Assembly: GCA_001604185.1 (NCBI GenBank)
Contig: LVAV01000028.1
Location: 299,154 to 363,153, forward strand
Reading direction: 5' to 3'
DNA length: 64,000 bases
From: Clostridiales bacterium Firm_16
Lineage (GTDB): Bacteria; Bacillota; Clostridia; Saccharofermentanales; Saccharofermentanaceae
In this document: in pieces, positions 45,300-54,442 of the stretch
How the letters are laid out: each line of letters starts with the position of its first letter
Numbering within the stretch: the stretch's first letter is position 1
Notes under the pieces: model-generated
What the model saw: the letters and a program-made list of their open reading frames with translations, nothing else
The model's database searches: none
What the model was told of the DNA's origin: nothing
Made by a program: the position numbers and the translations under genes

Positions 45300-48296
45300 T
45301 TACTCTTCAAGAGGCTTTCTCCTCCGCCTCGGCTTCGGTCCGATGGCGATCTCCATAGCTTCCTGTTGTATTTTTCGTTTCTGTTCCTTATCTTCCCACG
45401 TTCCGATCTTCTTCATCCGTTCTCTTGTCACATCCAGGACCGGCTTGAGGAACTGCCCGGTATAGGAGTTCTTCTCCTTACAGATCTCCTCGGGTGTACC
45501 CTCTGCTATGATCGTTCCGCCCTTGTCCCCGCCTTCGGGTCCAAGATCGATAATATAATCTGCCGTTTTGATCACGTCAAGGTTATGCTCTATGACTAAA
45601 ACAGTATTACCATTTTCGGCCAGGCGGTTCAAAATGTCAACAAGCTTATGGACGTCAGCAATGTGAAGTCCCGTTGTTGGCTCGTCAAGAATATAGAAAG
45701 TACGGCCTGTACTTCTTCTGGAGAGCTCTGTTGCCAGCTTGACACGCTGCGCCTCACCACCGGACAGCTGCGTTGCGGGCTGACCCAGACGGATATAGCC
45801 CAATCCCACCTCAGACAAAGTCTTCAGTTTACTATGGATCTTCGGCACATTCTCGAAAAACTCCATCGCCTCGTCCACGGTCATCGCCAGAACATCTGCG
45901 ATATTCTTACCTTTATACTTCACCTGCAGGGTCTCACGATTATAACGCTTTCCCTTACAGACATCGCACTTAACATACACGTCAGGCAGGAAATGCATCT
46001 CGATGCGGTTCACGCCGTCGCCCGAACATGCTTCACATCTTCCGCCCTTGACATTGAAACTGAATCTTCCGTTCTTATAGCCTCTCGCCTTAGCGTCCGG
46101 AGTATTGGCATACAGTTCTCGTATCATGTCGAAGCAACCTGTATACGTAGCCGGATTCGAACGCGGGCTCTTGCCGATCGGTGACTGGTCAATGGAAATG
46201 ACCTTATCCAGATGTCCGACACCGGTGATCTTGTCGCATAGACCTTTCGCCCGGTGGGCACCATTCAGATCGGAAGCCAGCCGCTTGAGGATGATTCCGT
46301 TCACCAGAGAACTCTTTCCGGAACCGGAAACACCTGTCACGCAGGTAAAAAGACCCAACGGGATCTTCACATCGATATTCTTCAGATTATTCTCTCTGGC
46401 CCCCAGAACCGTAAGATATCTTCCATCTGGCTGTCTTCTCTGTACCGGGATCGGAATAAACTTACTGCCGGAAAGATACTGGCCCGTGATGGACTCCTTA
46501 TTGTTCATGATCTCTTCAGCAGTACCGACCCCCACTACGAATCCTCCATGCTCGCCGGCACCGGGTCCCATGTCGATAATTACGTCTGCTTCCCGCATCG
46601 TATCTTCATCGTGTTCTACGACCAGGACTGTATTTCCCAGGCGTTTCAGTTTCTGCAGCGTTGCCAGCAGGCGGCTGTTATCTCTCTGATGCAGACCGAT
46701 AGAAGGCTCGTCCAGGATATAGAGTACACCCGTCAGGGCCGATCCGATCTGCGTAGCCAGACGGATACGCTGTGCTTCACCGCCGGAAAGCGTCGATGCG
46801 CCTCGGGAAAGCGTCAGATAATCCAGACCTACATCAACCATGAACCCCAGTCTCGCCAGGATCTCCTTCAAGATCGGCTCGGCAATCTTCTTGTCTCTTA
46901 TGCGTAGATTCAGGGTCTGAAGGAACTTGATACACTTTCGTATCGGCATTGCCGTCACTTCATGGATATTCTTTCCGCCTACTGTTACAGAAAGCGCAGC
47001 AGGATTCAGACGAGCACCGTGGCAGCTCTCACATTCACGGATCGTCATATACTGCTCGTAATGCTGTTTGATCTCTTCCGAAGAAGCTTCACGGCTTCTT
47101 CTCTCCACACTGTGTACCACACCTTCCCAGGAATTCATATAGACACCGTCACGGTGGAAGATACTGTTGGAAGTATCGATCACCAGTTTCTCGCCGTCAT
47201 TACCATAAAGGATAATATCCTGCACTTTCTTGGATAATTTGTTCCAAGGTGTATCAAGTGAGAATTTGTATCTTGCAGAAAGAGCTTCAATAAAAGCACG
47301 GCCCCAGCTCTTCGGATCGTCGAATTTCCAGCCGGCCGTCTGGATCGCGCCTTCATTAATGGAAGCTTCCGGATTCTGTACACAGAGTTCCGGATCAACA
47401 TTAGAATGAAATCCCAGACCGGAGCAATCCGGGCAGGCGCCAAACGGATTATTAAAGGAGAACATTCTCGGAGAAAGCTCATCTACACTGATTCCACAGT
47501 CCGGGCATGACAATTTCTGTGAGAAAAGCACCTCACTCTCTGCATAGGACCGCTCGCCATTCTCATCCTCGCTCGGAACCTGTACCTGAACCAGCAGAAG
47601 CCCGTCTGCCAGTTTGAGAGCCGTCTCGCAAGAATCACTTAATCTGGAACGGGATTCTTCCCTGACCACCAGACGGTCCACCACGACTTCCAGATCATGC
47701 TTCTTATTCTTATCGATCGTTATATCGTCTTCGTCCAGTTCATAGATAGACCCATCCACACGTACACGTGCATAGCCGCTCTTTCTGTAGTCCTCGATCT
47801 GCTTTTGGAATTCACCTTTTCTTCCACGGACGACCGGCGCCATAAGGATGAGCCTGGTACCTTCCTGATAAGCCATAAGCTGTTCCAGTATCTGATCGAT
47901 AGACTGGGACTGGATCTCCTTGCCACACTTCGGGCAATGCGGAATACCCACACGCGCATATAAAAGTCGGAAATAATCATATACCTCCGTAACCGTACCC
48001 ACTGTAGATCTTGGATTGCGGCTCGTGGTCTTCTGGTCAATGGCGATCGACGGCGAAAGCCCGTCAATACTGTCAAAATCCGGTTTCTCCAGCTGTCCCA
48101 GGAACTGGCGGGCATAAGAAGACAAAGACTCAACATATCGTCTCTGTCCTTCCGCATAGATCGTATCAAAAGCCAGCGAAGACTTACCCGAACCGGAAAG
48201 TCCCGTGATGACTACAAGCTTATCTCGCATAATGTCTACATTTACGTTCTGAAGGTTATGTTCTCTTGCACCGCGCACGCGGATAAACTGATTCAT
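45300..48296 (-). CDS. uvrA: Excinuclease ABC subunit A
   Basis: 998 residues from ATG 48296 (GGGAGAG upstream). Damage recognition ATPase of nucleotide excision repair, acting as a dimer with UvrB. It has two ABC modules ([16 protein letters not shown] and [13 protein letters not shown]; signature [12 protein letters not shown] and [23 protein letters not shown] and DEPTTGLH) and zinc fingers CPKCG, CPDCG and CEACSGDG...CDVCKGKRY. The length is slightly above E. coli UvrA (940) because of a basic C-terminal tail (about 950-998). First gene of uvrA-clpE-DUF975. Confidence 0.96.
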   Translation of the reverse strand: MNQFIRVRGAREHNLQNVNVDIMRDKLVVITGLSGSGKSSLAFDTIYAEGQRRYVESLSSYARQFLGQLEKPDFDSIDGLSPSIAIDQKTTSRNPRSTVGTVTEVYDYFRLLYARVGIPHCPKCGKEIQSQSIDQILEQLMAYQEGTRLILMAPVVRGRKGEFQKQIEDYRKSGYARVRVDGSIYELDEDDITIDKNKKHDLEVVVDRLVVREESRSRLSDSCETALKLADGLLLVQVQVPSEDENGERSYAESEVLFSQKLSCPDCGISVDELSPRMFSFNNPFGACPDCSGLGFHSNVDPELCVQNPEASINEGAIQTAGWKFDDPKSWGRAFIEALSARYKFSLDTPWNKLSKKVQDIILYGNDGEKLVIDTSNSIFHRDGVYMNSWEGVVHSVERRSREASSEEIKQHYEQYMTIRECESCHGARLNPAALSVTVGGKNIHEVTAMPIRKCIKFLQTLNLRIRDKKIAEPILKEILARLGFMVDVGLDYLTLSRGASTLSGGEAQRIRLATQIGSALTGVLYILDEPSIGLHQRDNSRLLATLQKLKRLGNTVLVVEHDEDTMREADVIIDMGPGAGEHGGFVVGVGTAEEIMNNKESITGQYLSGSKFIPIPVQRRQPDGRYLTVLGARENNLKNIDVKIPLGLFTCVTGVSGSGKSSLVNGIILKRLASDLNGAHRAKGLCDKITGVGHLDKVISIDQSPIGKSPRSNPATYTGCFDMIRELYANTPDAKARGYKNGRFSFNVKGGRCEACSGDGVNRIEMHFLPDVYVKCDVCKGKRYNRETLQVKYKGKNIADVLAMTVDEAMEFFENVPKIHSKLKTLSEVGLGYIRLGQPATQLSGGEAQRVKLATELSRRSTGRTFYILDEPTTGLHIADVHKLVDILNRLAENGNTVLVIEHNLDVIKTADYIIDLGPEGGDKGGTIIAEGTPEEICKEKNSYTGQFLKPVLDVTRERMKKIGTWEDKEQKRKIQQEAMEIAIGPKPRRRRKPLEE

Positions 48297-48315
48297 TTCG
48301 TCTCTCCCTTGTGAA

Positions 48316-48327
48316 GAATATATGTTC
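48316..48327 (-). promoter_or_regulatory. LexA-like box upstream of uvrA
   Basis: GAATATATGTTC on plus is one mismatch from the Gram-positive LexA/DinR core GAAC-N4-GTTC. It lies 20 bases before the uvrA start. uvrA is a classic SOS gene. Confidence 0.5.
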
Positions 48328-48418
48328 TTTTTACAAGTATACACTTTATATAGTGAAAAGTATATACATATCTGTCACTCTTTTCACCAAGTCTTTTTTG
48401 ATATTTTCAGAAAATTAC

Positions 48419-48447
48419 TTGCACAGTACCAAATCTTATGGTATGAT
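48419..48447 (+). promoter_or_regulatory. Promoter of tRNA-Glu
   Basis: TTGCAC (48419-48424), 17-base spacer, TATGAT (48442-48447), 30 bases before the tRNA. Confidence 0.8.
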
Positions 48448-48476
48448 TCTCATGCTAACAGAGCAAGTGGTGACAC

Positions 48477-48551
48477 GGCCCTATGGTCAAGCGGTTAAGA
48501 CGGCGCCCTCTCAAGGCGCAATCAGGAGTTCGATTCTCCTTAGGGTCACCA
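48477..48551 (+). tRNA. tRNA-Glu (anticodon CTC)
   Basis: Acceptor GGCCCTA/TAGGGTC, anticodon stem GCGCC/GGCGC with loop CTCTCAA, T-loop TTCGATT, discriminator A, encoded CCA. The CTC isoacceptor fits a moderately GC-rich genome. Confidence 0.95.
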
Positions 48552-48558
48552 CAATAAG

Positions 48559-48589
48559 AAAGACCGATTCTTCCGAATCGGTCTTTTTT
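48559..48589 (+). terminator. tRNA-Glu terminator
   Basis: AAAGACCGATTC pairs perfectly with GAATCGGTCTTT around a TTCC loop, followed by TTT. Confidence 0.93.
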
Positions 48590-48602
48590 CTCTATAAAAA
48601 AT

Positions 48603-48647
48603 CGGGAGTGCCGCTTCACAGTTTTACACGTGTTTTCGACACTCCCG
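48603..48647 (-). terminator. Terminator of the zinc-ribbon membrane protein gene
   Basis: CGGGAGTG (48603-48610) pairs with CACTCCCG (48640-48647); on minus it is followed by ATTTTTT. The loop is long (29 bases). Confidence 0.65.
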
Positions 48648-48683
48648 TAACTTATTTATTCAATCTCTTATTGCGACTATGCA

Positions 48684-49550
48684 TCAGATTCTCGTGATCG
48701 CACCGGCAACGATGAAAGAAAGCAGCACCAGGCCGGTTACAAATCCGAATATCTTCATGCCACCCATATAGTCAATGGCGATCCGCATACGGGTCAGAAG
48801 ATCCGTGTCCTTTCCTTGCGGCAGCAGACTCATCTGCCCAAGCTGTCCGATATCAAGCTGCATTTGCTGTTGAGAAGCCATCTGCGGATTCATTTTCAAC
48901 TCCTGCTCATAAATATATACCGCATCATCGATGGAATATGCTTCACCATTACGTAACACCTCTTGAAAGAACGATACAGCACGCTGATTTCTATACTCCA
49001 AAGGAATATTCAGTCTTCTGTGCATACGCAGGACCTTATCATATTCCAGAAGCTTATCGTCGCGCTCGTCGATCGCCTTCGTCAGATCCGAAACACCGAG
49101 AGTAGCCGTCTGGGCGAACTGGATCATAATCGTGCCTATAACAAGATACGACAATGAAGCAACAAATCCGCAGAGGAAGAACAGGATCGTCGGAGCGCCC
49201 ATCAGATTAAGAAGAATCATGAGAACGATCGCGATCACGGAAGCCAGTCCGTAAGAGATCACCTTACCGAAATTCTCACTGATTCCACCCTTCTGAGCCA
49301 AGGAACTCTTCTGTCTCTGCAGTTCCTCCTTCTCTGCATTGATCTTACCGTAATTTGACAGTACATCGAACACTTCATCGATCTCATCTGCCAAATCGTA
49401 AGCATACTCGGCATCTTCGTTATAATCGTCATTCGCTCTATAATCAAGCTTAATGTCAAAATCACAGGTTTTACAATAGACTTTCGTATCCGTTTCTCTG
49501 GCAAGTAAAGTTGCTCCGCAATTCGGACATGATATTTTAATTAGGTTCAT
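48684..49550 (-). CDS. Zinc-ribbon membrane protein of unknown function
   Basis: 288 residues. An N-terminal zinc ribbon (CPNCGA at about 9 and CKTCDF at about 32), an acidic coiled segment (about 42-90), two membrane helices (about 100-150), a cytoplasmic helical region with a long Gln/Met-rich stretch (about 215-255) and a final helix (about 263-286). I do not recognise the family beyond the zinc ribbon. AGGAGG precedes the start. It is separated from the TPTPT surface-protein gene upstream by a hairpin. Confidence 0.75.
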   Translation of the reverse strand: MNLIKISCPNCGATLLARETDTKVYCKTCDFDIKLDYRANDDYNEDAEYAYDLADEIDEVFDVLSNYGKINAEKEELQRQKSSLAQKGGISENFGKVISYGLASVIAIVLMILLNLMGAPTILFFLCGFVASLSYLVIGTIMIQFAQTATLGVSDLTKAIDERDDKLLEYDKVLRMHRRLNIPLEYRNQRAVSFFQEVLRNGEAYSIDDAVYIYEQELKMNPQMASQQQMQLDIGQLGQMSLLPQGKDTDLLTRMRIAIDYMGGMKIFGFVTGLVLLSFIVAGAITRI

Positions 49551-49564
49551 TCATTCCTCCTGAA

Positions 49565-49593
49565 AGGAGCCACTTCGAAATCGAAGGGCTCCC
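49565..49593 (-). terminator. Hairpin between TPTPT gene and zinc-ribbon gene
   Basis: GGAGCC-CTTCGA pairs with TCGAAG-GGCTCC with one bulged A and a 2-base loop. Only a short T-run follows on minus, so termination may be partial. Confidence 0.6.
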
Positions 49594-49614
49594 CTAAAAG
49601 TTTCTTAGTTAGAA

Positions 49615-51006
49615 TCAAGACTCTTCAGTCTCATCGTTTTCCGGTTTCTTGACCGAACCCGGACGACGTCCGTGACTACTGTCACCATTCTGATTACGCT
49701 TTCTCGTCGCCGGCGGCGGTGGCGTCAACGGCTTCGGTGTCGTCTTTTCCTTGATCTGCTCTTCTTCCTGTTCCTTGGAAACATTAGAACGGATCGGACG
49801 CAGCGCCTTGGTCGCTCCGGCTCCGACTACAGGCTTCTGCAGATAACCATTCTTAACAGTGACATCTGTGGCTACACCACCGGTTCTCTTCTTCTCATAG
49901 TCGTCATACCACTTCTTCAGGAACGGGATCGGGATGAAGTTACAAAGGATCTCCAGGAATCCCATATTCTTCTTGGAAAGAGAGGAATAACGGATATAGA
50001 TGGCAATAACCAGAACGAAAATGATTCCGAACCAGATAAAGAAAGTATACGGATTGTCTTCATTCTTCTTCTTGGTCGAACCTACTTCCGAGAATTTCGT
50101 CGGAACTGTACTTGTCGTAGAACTGGTCGCTTCTGTCGTGGTCGTCTCACTCTCGCTGGAAGACGGATCCGGCTGAGAACTCTCCGACGGATCACTCGGA
50201 GTCGTGGAGTCAGACGTTTCAATGATTGCTGCGCCGCCCGAAGAACTCTCCGAAGTCTCGGAAGTGTCGGATGCGGAAGTTTCTGATGTATCAGATGCAG
50301 ACGATTCTGTCGCCTCTACTGTAGGCGTCGGTGTCGGTGTATCTGTCGGTACCGGCGTAGATGTCGGTTCCGGTGTAGGTGTCGGAGTCGGTGTATTTGT
50401 CGGCTTAGGCGTATTCGTGGGCGTAGGAGTAGTATTACCCTTCGGCGTAGGAGTAGCTGTAGGCTTCTTGGTAGGTGTCGGTGTAGGTGTATCTGTCGGC
50501 GCAGGTGTCGGAGTATTTGTCGGTTCCGGCGTAGGCGTCGCATTGCTGCGTACTTCGTAACTTACTTCACCCGGCATCCAAAGTTCACAGTCTGTATTGG
50601 CTGAGATCCATATGTTTACATCTGTCGCCGGAAGCGGTGAATAGTCCGTCGTACGTGCTGTAACAGAGATCTTGCCATCACTATAGGATGAAGAACATTC
50701 AACATTCGGTCTGGAAGTCCAGGCACCTTTCGAACTGACTACAAGTCCCGGCGGAACATCGTAGGAAGATGGGCTCTTGACCTGCAATGTGATATGCGCC
50801 ACATTGTACTTGCCATTACCGTTGACCTGAATGACTTTACTTACTTTTCCTTCTGCGGGGAAGATACCTTCTACCACATCTGCCACAGATTCACGTTCCT
50901 CAGCACGATCAATTACTTGACCACCCTTCACGCTATAAAGAACACTCATCAGGACACAGGAACACAAAAACCAGGTAATACTCTTAAATAACCGAGAATT
51001 CCTCAT
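49615..51006 (-). CDS. TPTPT-linker surface protein, paralogue 1
   Basis: 463 residues. Signal peptide (about 8-28), an extracellular beta-rich domain (about 45-150, no family recognised), a long Thr/Pro linker (about 153-230), a Ser/Glu/Thr-rich stretch (about 232-300), one membrane helix (about 320-340) and a cytoplasmic tail that begins [19 protein letters not shown] and contains [13 protein letters not shown]. The membrane helix and tail closely match those of the protein at 51202-52830, so the two are paralogues. GGGGAGGGTG precedes the ATG. Role unknown; a surface sensor or adhesin is possible. Confidence 0.8.
   Translation of the reverse strand: MRNSRLFKSITWFLCSCVLMSVLYSVKGGQVIDRAEERESVADVVEGIFPAEGKVSKVIQVNGNGKYNVAHITLQVKSPSSYDVPPGLVVSSKGAWTSRPNVECSSSYSDGKISVTARTTDYSPLPATDVNIWISANTDCELWMPGEVSYEVRSNATPTPEPTNTPTPAPTDTPTPTPTKKPTATPTPKGNTTPTPTNTPKPTNTPTPTPTPEPTSTPVPTDTPTPTPTVEATESSASDTSETSASDTSETSESSSGGAAIIETSDSTTPSDPSESSQPDPSSSESETTTTEATSSTTSTVPTKFSEVGSTKKKNEDNPYTFFIWFGIIFVLVIAIYIRYSSLSKKNMGFLEILCNFIPIPFLKKWYDDYEKKRTGGVATDVTVKNGYLQKPVVGAGATKALRPIRSNVSKEQEEEQIKEKTTPKPLTPPPPATRKRNQNGDSSHGRRPGSVKKPENDETEES
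50321..50545 (-). repeat. Thr-Pro coding repeat (paralogue 1)
   Basis: Repeated codons for TPTPT and NTPTPTP units in an extracellular linker. The plus-strand mirror reads as Gly/Val repeats and is not a gene. Confidence 0.85.
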
Positions 51007-51062
51007 GTAACACCCTCCCCGTTATACTGTGATCGATCGTCTTTCGTATAACATGTCAATTA

Positions 51063-51091
51063 ATATTATCAGAAATAGCGCTATTTTTCAA
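51063..51091 (-). promoter_or_regulatory. Promoter of paralogue 1 with a palindrome in the spacer
   Basis: TTGAAA (51091-51086), 17-base spacer, TAATAT (51068-51063). A perfect 14-bp palindrome AAATAGCGCTATTT (51073-51086) fills the spacer and could be a repressor site. Confidence 0.65.
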
Positions 51092-51143
51092 TGGATTCCG
51101 CTTATATACAGCATAAAATGAACATTTTTAGACATAAAAAAGA

Positions 51144-51177
51144 AATCCTGTCCGATGATCAATCATCGAACAGGATT
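51144..51177 (-). terminator. Terminator of TPTPT paralogue 2
   Basis: AATCCTG pairs with CAGGATT and CGATGAT with ATCATCG, with small internal mismatches; minus-strand T-run TTTCTTTTTT follows. Confidence 0.88.
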
Positions 51178-51201
51178 TTCTATTAATCAAAGCTTAACGA
51201 A

Positions 51202-52830
51202 TTACTCTTCCCATTTCGGACGAGTTCGCGGAACATTGTCCTCGTCCTTGCCATGATCGGAAGCAGAATTCTCTTTACGCACCGTAGACTTGATCGGTCG
51301 ATAGGCTTGACCGACGCCTACTACAGGTCTTGCCGGATATGCCTTAGAATCGTTCGAGCTTGTCTGCTTCTCCTCTTCCTTCTTCTTCAGGAACGGAAGC
51401 GGAATGAAGTTACGCATGATCTCAGCAAAAGCAAGATCTCTTTTCGCCAGAGCGCTGTATCTCAAGTAGATTGCGATACAGAGAACGAAGAGGATCGCAA
51501 ACCACAGGAAGAAAGACGATTTGTCCCCTGAGTTTGCCTTCACCAGAGCCGCTGCACCAAAAGCCGGATTATCTGTTGGATACTTGGTACCGTTACCTGC
51601 ACCCTGTCCATCCGCTTCGTTGCCATCGCCGCCGTCTCCGGAACCTGACCCCGCATCACCATCCGAACCATCAGAAGGAGAAGCGATCAGTGCTCCACCA
51701 CCCGGAGCAGTCGAATCAGGATCTTCACCGGTTACCGATCCCGGTGCCGAACCATCTACACCCGGATCAGAAGGTGTCACATTCGGATCACTTGGGCTAC
51801 TCGGATCACCAGGGTTTTCAAGATCCTCCGGATCCTCACCCGGCCGAGGCGTCGGAGTATTAACACGCGGAAGCGGTACTACGGTTGGGTTCCGTGTCGG
51901 TGTCGGCGTGCTTGTTGGCGTACTCGTCGGTGACGGTGTGGCTGTCGGACTCGGCGTCGGTGTATCTCCCGGACGCTGAGTCGGAGCCGGTGTATTCGTC
52001 GGTGTCGGCGTATTCGTCGGCGTCGGAGTATTCGTTACACGCCTTGTCGGTGTAGGTGTATTCGTCACACGTCTGGTCGGCGTAGGCGTATTCGTTACAC
52101 GCCTTGTGGGTGTGGGCGTATTCGTCACCCGCTTGGTCGGCGTGGGTGTATTCGTCACCCGCTTTGTCGGAGTCGGAGTGTTCGTAGGTCGCTTTGTCGG
52201 CGTAGGCGTATTGGTAGGTCTCCTTGTCGGAGTCGGCGTATTAGTTGGTGTATTCGTCGGTCTTCTCGTCGGAGTCGGCGTATTGGTAGGTGTATTCGTC
52301 GGCTTTTTCGTCGGAGTCGGCGTATTAGTTGGTGTATTCGTCGGTCTTGGTGACGGCGTATTTGTAGGAGTCGGCGTGTTCGTCGGACCCGGCGGCGGTG
52401 GCGGCGGAGGAGGACCCGGCGGTGTCTCCTGTGACCACTTCGACACGCTGGTTTTGACGCCTCCATTCCAGTTACCATTGAGCATGAAATAGTATGATCC
52501 GTTAATACTCGGACCACCCCATCCGGTGATCTTTACAACACACGTGGATCCTCCGGATGATACAACTGATTCTGCTTTTCCCCATCCTTTCGGCACAGAA
52601 ATATACACTTCATCTACATTAAAAGAAAGCGTTACCGTAACAGGTGTCTTTTCTGTGAAACCGGAAAGAGAAACATACAAGTTGCCCCCGTCTGGCCAGG
52701 AGCCAACTATACATGATACACTTGCATCTGCTCTGATCGTTCTCGATGGATATACTCCCATAACACCCATAATGAGTGACAGGCTCATCAGAAGAACTAA
52801 CAAAGCGGATTTTCTAGATTTACTTCTCAC
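51202..52830 (-). CDS. TPTPT-repeat surface protein, paralogue 2
   Basis: 542 residues; GTG start after GGGGG. Signal peptide (about 9-35), extracellular beta domain (about 38-140), poly-Pro and a very long Thr/Pro linker with basic residues in each unit (about 143-330), a Gly/Asp/Ser-rich region (about 335-430), one membrane helix (about 440-460) and a cytoplasmic tail starting [20 protein letters not shown] and containing [12 protein letters not shown]. The helix and tail are shared with paralogue 1. The linker is coded by 30-base tandem repeats. Function unknown. Confidence 0.8.
   Translation of the reverse strand: MRSKSRKSALLVLLMSLSLIMGVMGVYPSRTIRADASVSCIVGSWPDGGNLYVSLSGFTEKTPVTVTLSFNVDEVYISVPKGWGKAESVVSSGGSTCVVKITGWGGPSINGSYYFMLNGNWNGGVKTSVSKWSQETPPGPPPPPPPPGPTNTPTPTNTPSPRPTNTPTNTPTPTKKPTNTPTNTPTPTRRPTNTPTNTPTPTRRPTNTPTPTKRPTNTPTPTKRVTNTPTPTKRVTNTPTPTRRVTNTPTPTRRVTNTPTPTRRVTNTPTPTNTPTPTNTPAPTQRPGDTPTPSPTATPSPTSTPTSTPTPTRNPTVVPLPRVNTPTPRPGEDPEDLENPGDPSSPSDPNVTPSDPGVDGSAPGSVTGEDPDSTAPGGGALIASPSDGSDGDAGSGSGDGGDGNEADGQGAGNGTKYPTDNPAFGAAALVKANSGDKSSFFLWFAILFVLCIAIYLRYSALAKRDLAFAEIMRNFIPLPFLKKKEEEKQTSSNDSKAYPARPVVGVGQAYRPIKSTVRKENSASDHGKDEDNVPRTRPKWEE
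51985..52385 (-). repeat. Tandem 30-base coding repeats in TPTPT paralogue 2
   Basis: Near-identical 30-base units encode [10 protein letters not shown] or [10 protein letters not shown], flanked by longer [13 protein letters not shown] units. They remain in frame, so gain or loss of units would change only the linker length. Confidence 0.88.
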
Positions 52831-52910
52831 CGCTTATCCCCCTTCGTTTATAACAACACAATATTGCTTATCCTTTCAAAAATATCTCCCCATACTGCAT
52901 ATAATAACAG

Positions 52911-52942
52911 AAACGCCATCATTTTTCAATTCTGATGGCGTT
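52911..52942 (-). terminator. Citrate synthase terminator
   Basis: AAACGCCATCA pairs perfectly with TGATGGCGTTT around a 10-base loop; short T-runs on both sides. Confidence 0.75.
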
Positions 52943-52975
52943 TCAGCGTTTTATTGTTAGATTATCAATGAAGTT

Positions 52976-54310
52976 TTACTCGATTTCTTTCATTACACTC
53001 TTGTATGCAGGACGGATGATCTTGTTCATGCAGACCAGTTCCTCAATACGATGCGCACTCCATCCGACAATTCTCGCCGTAGCAAAAAGCGGCGTATAGA
53101 GTTCTTCCGGAATATCGAGGATCTTATAAAGCAGACCGCTGTAAAAATCCACATTCGGACTGACACCCTTGAAGATCTTCCGGGTCTCCGCGATGGCTTC
53201 CGGAGCCAGCTCCTCAACATTCTTGTAGAGGATATAGTCTCTCTCCATTCCCTTCTCTTTGGCCAGAGCCTCTACATATCCGTTGAGCACTTCCTCACGA
53301 GGATCGCTCATGGAATATACAGCATGTCCCATACCATAGATCAGACCACTGTTATCGAACGCTTCCTTGTTCAGGATCTTCATGAGATAGGCCTTGATCG
53401 CATCGCGGTCTTCCCAGTCGCTGATGTGCGACTTGATGTCGTCCATCATCTGTACGACTTTAATGTTCGCTCCGCCATGACGTGGGCCCTTCAGAGAAGA
53501 CATGGCCGCCGCCATAGCTGAATATGTATCCGAACCGGAAGATGTAACGACACGGGTCGTGAAGGTCGAGTTATTTCCGCCGCCGTGTTCCATATGAAGC
53601 ATCAGAGCCACATCCAGAACTTTGGCTTCGAGCTCGGTAAACTTCTGATCCGGACGCAGCATCAGAAGGAAATTCTCTGCCGCTGACTTACCCTTACGCG
53701 GACGGTGAATATACATACTCTCGTCATTCTCATAATGGTTATAAGCATGGTAGCTGTATACGGAAAGCATAGGATACTGTGCGATCAGCTGGATACACTG
53801 ACGCAGAGAATTCTCTACTGTAGACGTAGTCGAATCTTCATCATAAGAAGCCAGCGTAAGTACACTTCTCGTGATGGAATTCATAATATCGTGACTAGGT
53901 GCCTTCATGATAACATCGCGCGTGAAGTTAGTCGGCAGACATCTGCATTCATCCAGGATCGCCTGAAATTCGATCAGCTGGCTTTCCGTCGGTCTGTCTC
54001 CGAAAAGCAGAAGATACGCAGTTCTCTCGAATCCGTATTCATGCGGACCCAGTTCACCGATCAGAGTCTTCACGTTATATCCGCGATACCATAATTCTCC
54101 CGGGCAAGGTACCGGTTTATTCTCCGGTCCTGTGGTGAAGGAAACAATCTTCGAGATCTTGGTAAGACCGGTAAGTACACCTTTACCATTGATATCGCGA
54201 AGACCGCGGTTTACGCCGTACTTTTCAAAAAGTGCGTCTTCGATCGTGTCGTTCTTTACACAGATCGGCTGCTGGGTCGAAGAGTATTGCGCTATCTTTT
54301 CAATATCCAT
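52976..54310 (-). CDS. Citrate synthase
   Basis: 444 residues from ATG 54310 (GGGGGG upstream; ATG 54325 is less likely). Condenses acetyl-CoA and oxaloacetate. Catalytic residues are visible: His in MLHMEHGGGNNSTF, His in YGMGHAVYSMSDPR and Asp in SPNVDFYSGLLY; the RHGGANIKV segment is also typical. It carries an N-terminal extension and resembles clostridial Si-citrate synthases. No aconitase or isocitrate dehydrogenase lies in the window; in such anaerobes the enzyme usually supplies glutamate carbon. Confidence 0.94.
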   Translation of the reverse strand: MDIEKIAQYSSTQQPICVKNDTIEDALFEKYGVNRGLRDINGKGVLTGLTKISKIVSFTTGPENKPVPCPGELWYRGYNVKTLIGELGPHEYGFERTAYLLLFGDRPTESQLIEFQAILDECRCLPTNFTRDVIMKAPSHDIMNSITRSVLTLASYDEDSTTSTVENSLRQCIQLIAQYPMLSVYSYHAYNHYENDESMYIHRPRKGKSAAENFLLMLRPDQKFTELEAKVLDVALMLHMEHGGGNNSTFTTRVVTSSGSDTYSAMAAAMSSLKGPRHGGANIKVVQMMDDIKSHISDWEDRDAIKAYLMKILNKEAFDNSGLIYGMGHAVYSMSDPREEVLNGYVEALAKEKGMERDYILYKNVEELAPEAIAETRKIFKGVSPNVDFYSGLLYKILDIPEELYTPLFATARIVGWSAHRIEELVCMNKIIRPAYKSVMKEIE

Positions 54311-54343
54311 GTGTATTCCCCCCATCGTGCGAAAGATTTATTT

Positions 54344-54352
54344 ATTATATCA
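54344..54352 (-). promoter_or_regulatory. Extended -10 promoter of citrate synthase
   Basis: TGATATAAT (54352-54344) on minus, 34 bases before the start; no convincing -35. Confidence 0.6.
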
Positions 54353-54381
54353 CAAAAGATGTCAAATCAAAAATTCCGCAC

Positions 54382-54420
54382 AAAAAAGCACCTCGGGGCA
54401 ATGCTTCCGAAGTGCTTTTT
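54382..54420. terminator. Terminator between MATE and citrate synthase genes
   Basis: AAAAAGCAC-TTCGG pairs with CCGAG-GTGCTTTTT, with A- and T-runs on either side, so it can work on both strands. Confidence 0.85.
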
Positions 54421-54442
54421 ATAGGTTATCTCATGAGTGACT

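Noticed and set aside
51985..52385. CRISPR-like regular repeats
   Set aside because: The 30-base units are contiguous, coding and in frame, with no unique spacers and no cas genes nearby.
50204..52492. Plus-strand Gly/Val repeat frames
   Set aside because: They are the reverse reading of the Thr/Pro-coding repeats in the two surface proteins.
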